The position numbers and the translations under genes are program-made. The notes under the pieces were generated by a model, which did not search any database, was not told the DNA's origin, and worked only from the letters and a program-made list of their open reading frames with translations. Shown here in pieces: positions 1 to 8,752 of a stretch of DNA of 64,000 nucleotides. Source of the DNA: Variovorax gracilis. Its GTDB lineage: Bacteria; Pseudomonadota; Gammaproteobacteria; Burkholderiales; Burkholderiaceae_C. The DNA lies in assembly GCF_030317115.1 (NCBI RefSeq), contig NZ_JASZYF010000003.1, positions 124,001-188,000 on the forward strand, given 5' to 3'. Position 1 is the first letter of the stretch; every line of letters begins with the position of its first letter.

Positions 1-37
1 CGAACCACTCGGGCGATCGATCAGGCATGGAGAGTCC

Positions 38-703
38 TCAACTCGTCTTGCGCTTCGGCGGCGGCTTCTGCTCGGACTCCCGCAGCGCCGCGTCGATCAG
101 TGCATCGGCCATCCACAGCGCGGTGCGCTCGACCTCGCGATCGCGCAGGCCCCAGATGTCCTTGAGGATCACGTAGGGCTCGATGCCGTAAACGACCGAG
201 AGCGCGTGATGCAGCCGGTCGCGCACCGCAGGCCGCATCAGCGGCGCGAGCGGCTCGATCGCGTGCTGGAGGATTCGCACGCGATGGCCGCGCCGATACG
301 GCTCTTCCTCCAGCAGCCCCGCGCGCTCCAGGCCCCATTGCTCCAGCGACAGTTGCGCCGCGGCGCGCAGTTGCGCCTCGAATTCCTTGAAGCGCGGAAA
401 GGTCTGCAGGAACAACTCGTGCACCCGCTCGCGCCCGTTCGGGTTGTCCGAAGCGAGCCTTCGCACCGGTCCGAGCGAGCTGTCGATCACTGCGGTCACC
501 AGCGCGCTGCGGCTCGGGAAGTAGCGGTACGCGGTGGCGCGCGAGACCTTCGACCGCGCCGCGCACTCGGCCACCGACGGAATGTGACCGCTCTCCTGGA
601 TGATGGTCATGGCGGTGTCGAGCAGCAAGCGGAAGGTCGCGGCCCTGACGCCGCGCTCGGGGGGTGTCGGGGGTTCGCTCAGCTTGTGCTTCAGTCGGGC
701 CAT
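38..703 (-). CDS. TetR/AcrR family transcriptional regulator
   Basis: This is a predicted DNA-binding repressor of 221 residues, a normal TetR length. The N-terminal third carries the TetR helix-turn-helix, with a recognition stretch reading SRATAYRYFPSRSALV at about residues 53-68. The C-terminal part is helical and divergent, as usual for ligand-binding domains, and the tail is Lys/Pro-rich. It is transcribed away from the catabolic cluster that starts at 883. A perfect inverted repeat lies in the intergenic region, so it probably represses that cluster and perhaps itself. The inducer is unknown. The family call is firm; the target is inferred from position. Confidence 0.88.
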   Translation of the reverse strand: MARLKHKLSEPPTPPERGVRAATFRLLLDTAMTIIQESGHIPSVAECAARSKVSRATAYRYFPSRSALVTAVIDSSLGPVRRLASDNPNGRERVHELFLQTFPRFKEFEAQLRAAAQLSLEQWGLERAGLLEEEPYRRGHRVRILQHAIEPLAPLMRPAVRDRLHHALSVVYGIEPYVILKDIWGLRDREVERTALWMADALIDAALRESEQKPPPKRKTS

Positions 704-739
704 GGGGTTTGTACGGGGCTCGGAAGGGCCTGGAATCTA

Positions 740-769
740 TTGTGAACAGCTGTGGCCGGACCGTATGAT
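740..769 (+). promoter_or_regulatory. Candidate sigma-70 promoter of the catabolic cluster
   Basis: A -35-like TTGTGA at 740-745 and a -10-like TATGAT at 764-769 are separated by 18 bases, upstream of the gene starting at 883. The inverted repeat at 783-802 would lie at or just after the transcription start, a usual place for a repressor site. This is read by eye from consensus similarity. Confidence 0.4.
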
Positions 770-782
770 GCAGCGATCCCGA

Positions 783-802
783 TTTGAGACGCAAGTCTCA
801 AA
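783..802. promoter_or_regulatory. Perfect inverted repeat, candidate TetR operator
   Basis: The arms TTTGAGAC and GTCTCAAA are perfect complements separated by GCAA. The repeat lies in the divergent region between the TetR gene and the catabolic cluster, just downstream of the candidate promoter. Length and symmetry fit a TetR-family operator. Assignment to this regulator is inferred from proximity. Confidence 0.55.
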
Positions 803-882
803 CCTGACATCCGAGACTTCCGAGATCCCGTGGCAACTGGTGCACTCCAGCAAGACCGCGGGACCCCATGGAGACAAAGTCG

Positions 883-1755
883 ATGCGTTTGGCCAGTTGG
901 AATTGGGGTGGTCGCGACTGCGTGGGCACGATCTCGCCGGACGGGCGTGAAGCCACGCCGCTGGGCGTTCGCGACGCATCGCTCGGCGCCCTGCCGCTGA
1001 TCCAGGCGCTGGCGCGCGGCGAGCCGATGCCGCAGCCTTCGGGCGTGCGCCTGCCGGTCGAGCTCGTCACCCTCCGCGCGCCCTTGCCGCGTCCGCTGCG
1101 AAGCCTGTTCTGCGTCGGACGCAACTACCGCGCGCATGCCGCCGAGCTGGCCGGCTCGGTGTTCCGCTCTGCCATGCCCGAGAGCGACCCCTGGCCCATC
1201 GTCTTTGGCAAGCTGGGCGAATGCGTGGTCGGACCGCACGACGCGGTGCGCCTGCCCTCGCCCGCCGCCTCGGTGCAGATCGACTACGAATCCGAGCTCG
1301 CCGTCGTCATCGGCCGCGGCGGCCGCGACATTCCCGCGTCACGGGCGATGGACCATGTGTTCGGCTACACGATCGTCAACGACGTGACCGCGCGCGACGT
1401 GCAGATGCGCCACCAGCAATGGGACCTGGGCAAGAGCTTCGATACCTTCTGCCCGATGGGCCCGTGGATCGTGACGGGCGACGAAGTCGACGGCCGCGCG
1501 ACCCGCGTTCGCGGCTGGGTCAACGGCGCGCTGCGGCAGGACGGACAGACCCGCGACATGATCTTCGACATCCCCACGCTGATCGAGACTTGCTCGCGCG
1601 GCATCACGCTGCACCCCGGCGACGTCATTGCCACCGGGACGCCCTCCGGCGTGGGCATGGGCCTGGACCCGCCGCAATGGCTGAAGTCGGGCGACGTGGT
1701 GCGCATCGAGATCGACGGCGTCGGCGTCATCGAGAACCGGTTCGAACCATCATGA
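883..1755 (+). CDS. Fumarylacetoacetate hydrolase (FAH) family protein
   Basis: The 290-residue protein has the FAH/2-hydroxyhepta-2,4-diene-1,7-dioate isomerase fold. Recognisable motifs are the CVGRNY entry to the catalytic domain, the acidic metal-binding region around DYESELAVVIG, the stretch ending in GYTIVNDVTARD, and the C-terminal GDVIATGTPSGVG. Members use a divalent metal to hydrolyse or decarboxylate acylpyruvate-type compounds. An ATG also occurs at 868, but 883 is preferred because a GGAG sits about 9 bases before it. The stop overlaps the next start (ATGA), so the first genes are translationally coupled. Substrate unknown. Confidence 0.88.
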   Translation: MRLASWNWGGRDCVGTISPDGREATPLGVRDASLGALPLIQALARGEPMPQPSGVRLPVELVTLRAPLPRPLRSLFCVGRNYRAHAAELAGSVFRSAMPESDPWPIVFGKLGECVVGPHDAVRLPSPAASVQIDYESELAVVIGRGGRDIPASRAMDHVFGYTIVNDVTARDVQMRHQQWDLGKSFDTFCPMGPWIVTGDEVDGRATRVRGWVNGALRQDGQTRDMIFDIPTLIETCSRGITLHPGDVIATGTPSGVGMGLDPPQWLKSGDVVRIEIDGVGVIENRFEPS

Positions 1756-2549
1756 GCTTTCAGCTGATCGACCGCATCGCGGTGGAAGAGGAAGGCGAAG
1801 GCCCCGCCGTCGTCTGCGTGCATGGGCTGGGCGGCACCTCCAACACCTGGACGCCGCTGATGCCTGCGCTGGCGCGGCACCGGGTGATCCGCGTCGACCT
1901 GCCGGGCAGCGGACGCTCGCACCGGGCCGAAGGCGATTTGTCGATCGCGCGCTACGTCGAGACCTTGCTCGACATCTGCGAGCGCCTGAACGTCTCGCGC
2001 GCACACTGGCTAGGCCATTCGATGGGCACCATCGTCTGCCAGCACATCGCGGCGGCGCATCCGAAGCGGGTGGCGAGCGTCGCACTCTTCGGCCCGCTCA
2101 TCGCGCCGCCCGATGCGGCACGCGCAGCCATGAAGGCGCGTGCCGCGAAGGCGCGAGAGGGCGCGGCCGGCATGCACGAGATCACCGAGGGGCTGCTCCA
2201 GGCCGCGATTTCCCGCGACACGCGCGAGCGCCTGCCGGTCGCAGTGGCCTTCGTGCGGGAGAGCCTGATGCGGCAGGACGGTGACGGCTATGCCCGCAGT
2301 TGCGAGGCTCTGGCCGGCTCGCAGGCTGCGGCGGTCGAGACCATCGAGGCGCCGGTGCTGCTGGTCACCGGCGACGAGGACGGCGTGGCGCCGCCGCAGG
2401 CCGTGCGCGCCATGGCCGACCGGCTGCATCGCGCCGCCAGCAAACGCGTGGTCGTGCTGCCGCGCTGCGGGCACTGGACGCCGGTGGAGCGCCCCGAGGA
2501 GTGCCAGCGTGAGCTGCGCGACTTTCTTGCCACCCACGCAAGGAGCTGA
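1752..2549 (+). CDS. Alpha/beta hydrolase
   Basis: The 265-residue protein is an alpha/beta-fold hydrolase. It has the oxyanion motif HGLGG near residue 24, the nucleophile elbow GHSMG with Ser90, an acidic residue in VTGDEDG, and the catalytic His in CGHW near the C-terminus. It most resembles 3-oxoadipate enol-lactonase-like or C-C-bond hydrolases, which fits a neighbour of the FAH family: both act on ring-cleavage or diketone-type intermediates. The ATG overlaps the stop of the preceding gene, and the next gene follows after two bases. The exact reaction cannot be told. Confidence 0.87.
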   Translation: MSFQLIDRIAVEEEGEGPAVVCVHGLGGTSNTWTPLMPALARHRVIRVDLPGSGRSHRAEGDLSIARYVETLLDICERLNVSRAHWLGHSMGTIVCQHIAAAHPKRVASVALFGPLIAPPDAARAAMKARAAKAREGAAGMHEITEGLLQAAISRDTRERLPVAVAFVRESLMRQDGDGYARSCEALAGSQAAAVETIEAPVLLVTGDEDGVAPPQAVRAMADRLHRAASKRVVVLPRCGHWTPVERPEECQRELRDFLATHARS

Positions 2550-2551
2550 AC

Positions 2552-3844
2552 ATGGCCGACGTGCTGTTTACGAACGTGCGGGTCTTCGACGGCGGCGGCG
2601 AGGCACCCTTCACGGGTGACGTGCTGGTGCAAGGCAACCGCATCGCGCGTGTCGTGAAGACCGCCTACGGCGCGCGCCCCGCGCCCATCAGCGGTGCGCA
2701 GGTGATCGACGGTGCCGGCGCCTTCCTGATGCCGGGCATGGTCGAGGCGCACACGCACTTCTCCTGGAACGACCAGCCCAGCCTCGACGCAATCCAGCGC
2801 ATGCCACCCGAGGAGCACATCCTGTGGTGCGCCGAGGTCGCCAAGCGCTACCTCGACATGGGCTGGACGAGCTGCGTCGGCGCCGCAACCGCCAAGCCCC
2901 GGCTCGACGTGGTCATCCGCAACGCGATCAACGACGGCACCATCATCGGCCCGCGCTACCTGGCCGCCAGCCAGGAGATCACCGTGCCCGGCGGGCTGGG
3001 CGACACGACGCAGCCGCACCTGCCGCAGCCGGAGTTCGCCTTCGGCGCGATCGTCAGCGGGGCGGAGGAAATGCGCCGCTGCGTGCGCATGTTCGCCAAG
3101 TACGGCGTCGACTCGCTCAAGATCAATCTCTCCGGCGAATCGATCACCGGCATGCCGAGCGAGATGAGCCAGTTCACCGAAGAGGAGATCGCCGTCTGCG
3201 TGCAGGAGGCCAAGGCATGGGGCAAGCGGGTGGCTGCGCATGCGCGCTCCACCTGGTCGATCAAGCAATGTGTCAAGCAGGGCATCGAGGTCATCTACCA
3301 CGCCAGCTTCACCGACGAGGAAGCGCTCGACATGCTCGAAGCGAAGAAGACCGAGCATTTCATCGCACCCGGCCTCGCCTGGCTCATCAACACCTGTCAC
3401 CACGCCAGCCAGTGGGGCCTGACGCCCGAGGTCACGCGCAAGATGGGCTACCACCGCGAGCTGGAAGCGGCGGTCGAGAGCATGCGTGCCATGCGCAAGC
3501 GCGGCATCCGCATCCTGCCGGGTGGCGACTACGGATTCGCGTGGACACCGCACGGCACCAACGCCAAGGACCTGGAGTACTTCGTCAAGTACGTCGGCAT
3601 GAGCACGATGGAAGCGCTGCTCTCGGCTACGGCCTGGGGCGGCCCGATGATGCGAATGGGCAAGGTGCTGGGCTACATCCGCGAGGGCTACCTGGCCGAC
3701 ATCCTGCTGGTCGACGGCGATCCGCTCGCCGACATCACGGTGCTGCAGGACAAGTCACGAATCATGGCCGTCATGAAGGACGGCGAATTCCATCGCGCGC
3801 CCCCGGTCCGCTCTGCGCGCACGACGCGCTGGGCCGCAGCATGA
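2552..3844 (+). CDS. Metal-dependent amidohydrolase family protein (paralogue 1)
   Basis: This 430-residue protein belongs to the imidazolonepropionase/prolidase-like amidohydrolases. The usual metal ligands are visible: His67 and His69 (HTH), Lys190 (candidate carbamylated bridge), His230, His250 and Asp326. The N-terminal beta domain has the typical VQGNRI and VIDGAG elements, and the C-terminus has the GYLADILLVDGDPL signature. There is no signal peptide, so it should be cytoplasmic. It probably hydrolyses a cyclic amide, lactam or dipeptide-like compound brought in by the downstream importer. It is closely related to the protein at 3980-5263. Confidence 0.88.
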   Translation: MADVLFTNVRVFDGGGEAPFTGDVLVQGNRIARVVKTAYGARPAPISGAQVIDGAGAFLMPGMVEAHTHFSWNDQPSLDAIQRMPPEEHILWCAEVAKRYLDMGWTSCVGAATAKPRLDVVIRNAINDGTIIGPRYLAASQEITVPGGLGDTTQPHLPQPEFAFGAIVSGAEEMRRCVRMFAKYGVDSLKINLSGESITGMPSEMSQFTEEEIAVCVQEAKAWGKRVAAHARSTWSIKQCVKQGIEVIYHASFTDEEALDMLEAKKTEHFIAPGLAWLINTCHHASQWGLTPEVTRKMGYHRELEAAVESMRAMRKRGIRILPGGDYGFAWTPHGTNAKDLEYFVKYVGMSTMEALLSATAWGGPMMRMGKVLGYIREGYLADILLVDGDPLADITVLQDKSRIMAVMKDGEFHRAPPVRSARTTRWAAA

Positions 3845-3943
3845 AGCACTCCCCCCGTCTTCGCGCACTTCGTGTCGCTGCGCCAACCCCCTCGCCCGGG
3901 GGCAACACCGGCGGCCCGGCAAAGCCGGCTCCGCGGAGTTTCT
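3845..3943 (+). repeat. Intergenic structured repeat, copy A
   Basis: This is a roughly 100-base GC-rich element directly after the amidohydrolase stop. It contains the family landmarks: CACTTCGTGT, a C-run/G-run pair around a short loop, GGCGGCCCGGC-aa-GCCGG and CCGCGG. The same landmarks recur at 8638, 39525 and 44319 (reversed), with weaker relatives at 25754 and 27732. It fills most of the gap between the two amidohydrolase genes. It could fold into nested hairpins and modulate expression inside the operon; that role is inferred. Confidence 0.75.
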
Positions 3944-3979
3944 GGCCTGGCACGGAGATCCCCTTGAAAGGAGAAGATC

Positions 3980-5263
3980 GTGACTGACGTCGTCTTCACC
4001 AACGTCCGCATCCTCGATGGCACGGGGCAGAACCCCTACACCGGCAGCGTGCTCGTGCGGGGCAACCGCATCCGCCAGGTCGGGCGAAGCTCGGCGCCGA
4101 TCGCGCCCGGCGGCGCGACGGTGATCGACGGCGCGGGCGCCACGCTGATGCCCGGCATGTGCGAGGCCCACACGCACTTCTCGTGGAACGACGCGGCCAC
4201 GCTTTCGGCCATCCAGACCATGCCGCTCGAAGAACACGTGCTGTGGTGCGCCAAGGTGGCGCGGCGCTATCTGCAAGCCGGCTTCACCTCCTGCGTCGGC
4301 GCCGCTTGTGCCAAGCCGCGGCTCGACGTCGTGATCCGCAACGCGATCAACGCCGGGCAGATCCCCGGGCCGCGCTACCTCGCGGCCAGCCAGGAGATCA
4401 CGGTGCTCGGCGGCCTGGGCGACGAGACCTTGCCGCACCTGCCTTTCCCCGAATTCAGCTTCGGCGTGAACATCTCCGGCCCCGAAGAGATGCGCAAGGC
4501 CGTCCGGATGTTCCTCAAGTACGGGGTGGACTCGGTCAAGCTCAATCTCTCGGGCGACAACTTCACGCCGCAGTCTCCTTCCGAGACGACGTGGATGATG
4601 GACGAGGAGGTCGAGGCCGCCATGCGCGAGGTTCGCATCCGCGGGAAGCGCGGCATCGCGCACGCGCGCTCGTCGGACAGCGTGAAGCAGGCGCTGCGCC
4701 ACGGCATCGACCTGATCTACCACGCGAGCTTCGTCGATGACGAGGCGATCGACATGCTCGAGGCGGCAAAGGACCGCGTGTTCGTCGCGCCGGGCATCGC
4801 CATCCTCTACGCGATGCTGCACGAGGCCGAGCCCTACGGCATCACGCACGCGATGGCGGTCGACATGGGTTACGAGACGGAGTGGGAAGCAGCGTGCGTG
4901 TCGCTGTCGAAGATGCACAAGCGCGGCATCCGCGTGCTGCCGGGCGGGGACTACGGCTTCGCCTTCACGCCGCATTGCCAGAACGCGCGCGACCTGGAGT
5001 TCTTCGTCAAGTACCTCGGCTTCACGCCGATGGAGGCGATCCGCTCGACCACGCTCTACGGCGGCCAGATCATGATGAAGCCGGACGAACTCGGCGTCAT
5101 CAAGGATGGCTACCTGGCCGACATGCTGCTGGTGGACGGCGACCCGCTCGCCAACCTCTCGATCCTGCGCGACCCGAAGCGCATCCTCGCGGTCATGAAG
5201 GACGGCGAGTTCGCCAAGGCGCCGGAGATCGCCTCGCAACGGGGCTGGGAGCGCGCCGCGTGA
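3980..5263 (+). CDS. Metal-dependent amidohydrolase family protein (paralogue 2)
   Basis: This 427-residue protein is collinear with the preceding amidohydrolase and shares long identical blocks with it, such as KPRLDVVIRNAIN and GPRYLAASQEITV. It keeps the HTH motif (His64, His66), the later Lys, His, His and Asp ligands, and the GYLADMLLVDGDPL ending. The start is a GTG at 3980 behind AAAGGAG. The stop overlaps the GTG of the following permease gene. The pair looks like a tandem duplication whose copies may differ in substrate or act in successive steps. Confidence 0.87.
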   Translation: MTDVVFTNVRILDGTGQNPYTGSVLVRGNRIRQVGRSSAPIAPGGATVIDGAGATLMPGMCEAHTHFSWNDAATLSAIQTMPLEEHVLWCAKVARRYLQAGFTSCVGAACAKPRLDVVIRNAINAGQIPGPRYLAASQEITVLGGLGDETLPHLPFPEFSFGVNISGPEEMRKAVRMFLKYGVDSVKLNLSGDNFTPQSPSETTWMMDEEVEAAMREVRIRGKRGIAHARSSDSVKQALRHGIDLIYHASFVDDEAIDMLEAAKDRVFVAPGIAILYAMLHEAEPYGITHAMAVDMGYETEWEAACVSLSKMHKRGIRVLPGGDYGFAFTPHCQNARDLEFFVKYLGFTPMEAIRSTTLYGGQIMMKPDELGVIKDGYLADMLLVDGDPLANLSILRDPKRILAVMKDGEFAKAPEIASQRGWERAA

Positions 5264-6201
5264 GCAGGAAGAACTGGGCGCTCCTGCTGCTGTTCGGCGT
5301 TCCGGTCGCGGTGTTCGCCGTCTGGGCGATCGTCGACAACGCCTCGCTCTTCTTCAAGACCCTGTTGAACGGGCTCACGCTGGCATCGCTGTACTTCCTG
5401 GTCGCCAGCGGATTCACGCTGGTGTTCGGGTTGATGCGCAACGTCAATCTTGCGCACGGGTCGCTGTACCTCTTCGGGGCGTATGTCGGCTGGTATGTGG
5501 GCGAGCACACCGGGTCGTGGGTGCTGGCGGTGATCGCGGGATTTCTCGCGGCTGCGGTGATGGGCCTGCTGATGCAGGTGCTGGTGTTCCGCCACATGCA
5601 GGGGCAGGACCTGCGGCAGACGCTCGTGACCATCGGCCTGTCGATCGTGCTGGCCGACCTGATGCTCTGGATCTGGGGCGCCGAGATCTACACCTTCGAC
5701 CCTCCGTCGTGGATCTATGGTTCGACCACCCTGCCGCTGGTCAACAAATTTCCGACCTATCGGATCTTCGTGCTGATCGCCTCCATCGTGATCGGCGTCG
5801 GGCTGTGGCTGCTGCTCGCACGCACCCGTATCGGCATGATGATCCGCGCCGGCGTGGACGACCGGGGCATGCTGGCCGCATCGGGCGTCAACGTGCAGCG
5901 GGTCTTTGCGCTGACTTTCGCGATCGGCGCCGGGCTGGCGGGACTCGCCGGCGTCGTGGGTGGAACGGCGCTTTCGATCTCGCCCGGCGAGGACACACGC
6001 TACCTGCTCGCATCGCTGGTCGTCGTGATCGTCGGCGGCATGGGCAGCGTCGTGGGCGCGGCGATCGGCGCGCTGCTGATCGGCCTGGCCGAACAGTTCG
6101 GGCTGGCGTATGCGCCGACCTACAGCGTGGTGTTCACCTTCGTGATCATGGTGGTCGCGCTGGCCTTCAAGCCGCGTGGGCTGATGGGGAAGAACACATG
6201 A
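5260..6201 (+). CDS. livH: Branched-chain amino acid-type ABC transporter permease LivH
   Basis: The 313-residue polytopic membrane protein has the LivH pattern of hydrophobic segments. Motifs include NGLTLASLYFLVASGFTLVFG near the N-terminus and the GGMGSVVGAAIGALLIG coupling region near the C-terminus. It would form one half of the inner-membrane channel of a HAAT-family importer with the next gene product. The start is a GTG overlapping the amidohydrolase stop (GTGA), and the stop overlaps the next ATG (ATGA). The family imports amino acids, urea and aromatic acids, so the ligand is open. Confidence 0.92.
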   Translation: MSRKNWALLLLFGVPVAVFAVWAIVDNASLFFKTLLNGLTLASLYFLVASGFTLVFGLMRNVNLAHGSLYLFGAYVGWYVGEHTGSWVLAVIAGFLAAAVMGLLMQVLVFRHMQGQDLRQTLVTIGLSIVLADLMLWIWGAEIYTFDPPSWIYGSTTLPLVNKFPTYRIFVLIASIVIGVGLWLLLARTRIGMMIRAGVDDRGMLAASGVNVQRVFALTFAIGAGLAGLAGVVGGTALSISPGEDTRYLLASLVVVIVGGMGSVVGAAIGALLIGLAEQFGLAYAPTYSVVFTFVIMVVALAFKPRGLMGKNT

Positions 6202-7367
6202 GCGCGGCGAAGTGGCGCAGAGCCATGAACTCGTCCTCCGCGGCGGCATCGGAGGCTGCCCGGGGCGTGCGCGACACCAGCAGGCCGGCGGTCATGCATT
6301 CGTCGGTGCAGCCCCTGCCTGCGCGCGGCATCACGACCGAGGCCCGCCTCTCGAACTGGTGGCGCTCCCTCGTGCGGGCCGTGAAGTGGCGGCACCTCCT
6401 GGTCGCCGCCTTCGTCTTCGCCTACCCCTTCTTCGCCACGCCCTTCTTCACCTTCCAGATCGGCGCGCAATCGCTGGCGCTCGGCCTCATCGCGATGTCG
6501 CTCATCTTCCTCGGAGGCTACGGCGGCATGGTGTCGCTGGCGCAGATGACGGTGGCGGGCTTCGCGGCCTACATGCTGGCGATCTTCGGCACGAGCAGCA
6601 ATGTCGCCATCAGCCTGGGCTGGCCGTGGTGGCTGGCGCTCATCGTTGCGATCTCGCTGGCGACGCTCGTCGCCGCGGGCATCGGATGGCTCTCGGTGCG
6701 CACCGAAGGCATCTACACCATCATGATCACGCTCGCGGTGGGCGTGGCCTTCTTCTACCTGGCACAGCAGAACTACACCGTCTTCAACGGCTTCCAGGGC
6801 TTCAGCCGCATCGCGGCGCCGACGGTCCTCGGCCTGGACCTCGGTCAGCCGATGCCCTTCTACTTCCTGGTGCTCGCCTGTTCGCTGGCGGGCTACTTCT
6901 TCGTCAAGCACTTGATCCGCACGCCCTTCGGCATCGCGCTGCAAGGCATCCGGGACAACCCCCGGCGCATGCAGGCACTGGGCTACAACGTGACGGCGCA
7001 CCGCGTCGGGGCCTATGCAGTGGCGGGCTTTCTCGCGGCGGTGGGCGGCGTGCTGATGGTCTGGTACAACGGCCGCATCTCGCCCGGCACCGTGGGTGTC
7101 GGCGCGATGATCAACATCCTCATCATCGCCGTGCTCGGCGGCATGAAGCACCCCATCGGTGCCTTCATCGGTGCGATCGTCTTCGTGCTGCTGCAGAACT
7201 TCGCGATCGACCTGGTCGACCGCGAACGCTTCAATCTCGTGATCGGCGGGGTCTTCCTCGCGATCGTGCTGTTTTCACCCGACGGGTTGCTCGGCCTGTG
7301 GCAAAGCCTGCGCAACCGCCTGGACTCCGCTTTCACCCACCGCGGCCATGGCCGCATTCATCGATGA
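6198..7367 (+). CDS. livM: Branched-chain amino acid-type ABC transporter permease LivM
   Basis: The 389-residue LivM-type permease has the motifs GLIAMSLIFLGGYGGMVSLAQ and the GIRDNPRRMQALGYN cytoplasmic loop that contacts the ATPases. About 65 residues precede the first membrane segment and are Ser/Ala/Arg-rich, longer than usual. The ATG at 6198 is nevertheless kept because it overlaps the livH stop. It pairs with LivH to form the channel. Confidence 0.9.
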   Translation: MSAAKWRRAMNSSSAAASEAARGVRDTSRPAVMHSSVQPLPARGITTEARLSNWWRSLVRAVKWRHLLVAAFVFAYPFFATPFFTFQIGAQSLALGLIAMSLIFLGGYGGMVSLAQMTVAGFAAYMLAIFGTSSNVAISLGWPWWLALIVAISLATLVAAGIGWLSVRTEGIYTIMITLAVGVAFFYLAQQNYTVFNGFQGFSRIAAPTVLGLDLGQPMPFYFLVLACSLAGYFFVKHLIRTPFGIALQGIRDNPRRMQALGYNVTAHRVGAYAVAGFLAAVGGVLMVWYNGRISPGTVGVGAMINILIIAVLGGMKHPIGAFIGAIVFVLLQNFAIDLVDRERFNLVIGGVFLAIVLFSPDGLLGLWQSLRNRLDSAFTHRGHGRIHR

Positions 7368-7383
7368 CAAGAAGGAGCGAGAC

Positions 7384-8637
7384 ATGAGCAAAGGCAAGAA
7401 ATCGTTCGGGCGCAGCATCGTGGCTGCGGCGGCATTGGTCACCCTGGGCGGCGCCGCGTACGCCCAGGAGACTTTGAAGATCGGGCTGCTGGCCTCCCTG
7501 GAGGGTCCGTTCGCGGCACCCGGCCAGGACGGCATGCGCGGTGCGGACCTGGCGTTGAAGGAAAAGAACGGCATGGCCGGCGGCAAGAAGATCGAGTTCG
7601 TCAAGGTCTCGTCCGACGCGACGCCCGACAAGGCCGTGAACTCCACGCGCAAGGCCGTCGAGCAGGACAAGGTGCAGATCATGATCGGCCCGCTGTCGGG
7701 CGACGAAGGCATCGCGGTCAAGAACTACGCGAAGACGCAGCCAAACATCACGTTCATCAACGGATCGTCGGGCGCGCAGGCCGCGACCTTGGGCGACCCG
7801 GCCCCCAACTTCTACCGCTTCAACACCGAAGGTGCGCAGTGGATGGTGGGCCTGGGCGAGCATGCGCTCTCCAAGGGCTACAAGAAGACTTTCCTGATCG
7901 CGGAGGACTACGGCTTCCCGTACTCGCAGGTGCAGGGCTTCATGGCCAGCTATTGCGCCAAGGGCGGCAAGGTCGTCGACAAGGCCTGGGTGCCGCTGGG
8001 CACCAAGGACTACGCGTCGGTGATCGCGAAGATCCCGAAGGACGTGGACGCGCTGGTCGTCGTGCTCGGCGGGTCCGATGCAGTGAACTTCCTCACGCAG
8101 TACGAGCAGGCCGGCGGCGACAAGCCGATGGTCGGCGGCTCGATCACGGTCGACCAGACGGTGCTCAACTTCAAGGGCAAGCGCCGCGAATCGCTGCTGG
8201 GCACCGCGTCCGCAGGCCCGATGGCCGATTCGATCGACACGCCCGAGTGGAAGAAGTTCGTGGCCGACTACAAGGCCAACTTCAAGGACGGCTTCCCGAG
8301 CCCATCCCTCTTCGCCTACCTCTACTACATCAACACCAAGGCGGCGCTCGACGGACTGGACGCGGTCAAGGGCGATCTGTCGAACGGCCAGAAGGCCTAC
8401 CGCGATGCATTGCAGAAGACCAGCTTCAACGGGCCGGCCGGCGTGGTGAAGATCGACGGCAACCGCAATGGCGTCGGCACCACCTACATTACTGAAGTGA
8501 CGAAGGCACCGGACGGCTCGTTCTACAACAAGGTGGTGAAGTCGGTGCCGAACATCACACAGACGCTGGGCCTGCCCGAGGACGAGTTCAAGAAGATGGG
8601 GCTCGGCACGCGCGACGTGCCCGATTGCAGGAAATGA
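7384..8637 (+). CDS. ABC transporter substrate-binding protein (Leu/Ile/Val-binding type)
   Basis: This 417-residue periplasmic protein starts with a Sec signal peptide (KGKKS then a hydrophobic core ending AAYAQ), with cleavage predicted near residue 25. The mature protein begins ETLKIGLLASLEGPFAAPGQDG, the classic start of type I periplasmic-binding proteins of the HAAT family. An AAGGAG lies before the ATG at 7384, and this start places the signal peptide correctly. It should capture the substrate of the cluster and deliver it to LivH/LivM. The C-terminal Cys in VPDCRK is usual for relatives. Confidence 0.92.
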   Translation: MSKGKKSFGRSIVAAAALVTLGGAAYAQETLKIGLLASLEGPFAAPGQDGMRGADLALKEKNGMAGGKKIEFVKVSSDATPDKAVNSTRKAVEQDKVQIMIGPLSGDEGIAVKNYAKTQPNITFINGSSGAQAATLGDPAPNFYRFNTEGAQWMVGLGEHALSKGYKKTFLIAEDYGFPYSQVQGFMASYCAKGGKVVDKAWVPLGTKDYASVIAKIPKDVDALVVVLGGSDAVNFLTQYEQAGGDKPMVGGSITVDQTVLNFKGKRRESLLGTASAGPMADSIDTPEWKKFVADYKANFKDGFPSPSLFAYLYYINTKAALDGLDAVKGDLSNGQKAYRDALQKTSFNGPAGVVKIDGNRNGVGTTYITEVTKAPDGSFYNKVVKSVPNITQTLGLPEDEFKKMGLGTRDVPDCRK

Positions 8638-8731
8638 AGAGCACCCCCGTTGCTTGCTCGCTGCGTGTAGCCGCCTCCCCCGTCGAGGGGGCAGCACCAG
8701 CGGCCCGGCGAAGCCGGTTCCGCGGTGTTTC
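8638..8731 (+). repeat. Intergenic structured repeat, copy B
   Basis: It has the same landmarks as copy A: GTGTAGCCGC, CCCCC-gtcga-GGGGG, GCGGCCCGGCGAAGCCGG and CCGCGGTGTT. Three nested hairpins can be drawn, a C5/G5 stem, a CCGG/CCGG stem, and an outer stem pairing AGCACC-GCGG with CCGCGGTGTT. It separates the binding-protein gene from the ATPase gene. That position could account for lower expression of the downstream part, as often seen after abundant binding proteins; this is inference. Confidence 0.75.
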
Positions 8732-8752
8732 GCGAATGGGGCGCGCCTAGTT

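Noticed and set aside
8654..8752. ATG 8654 as the livG start
   Set aside because: The added 33 residues would be encoded by a repeat-family element and have no counterpart in LivG proteins.
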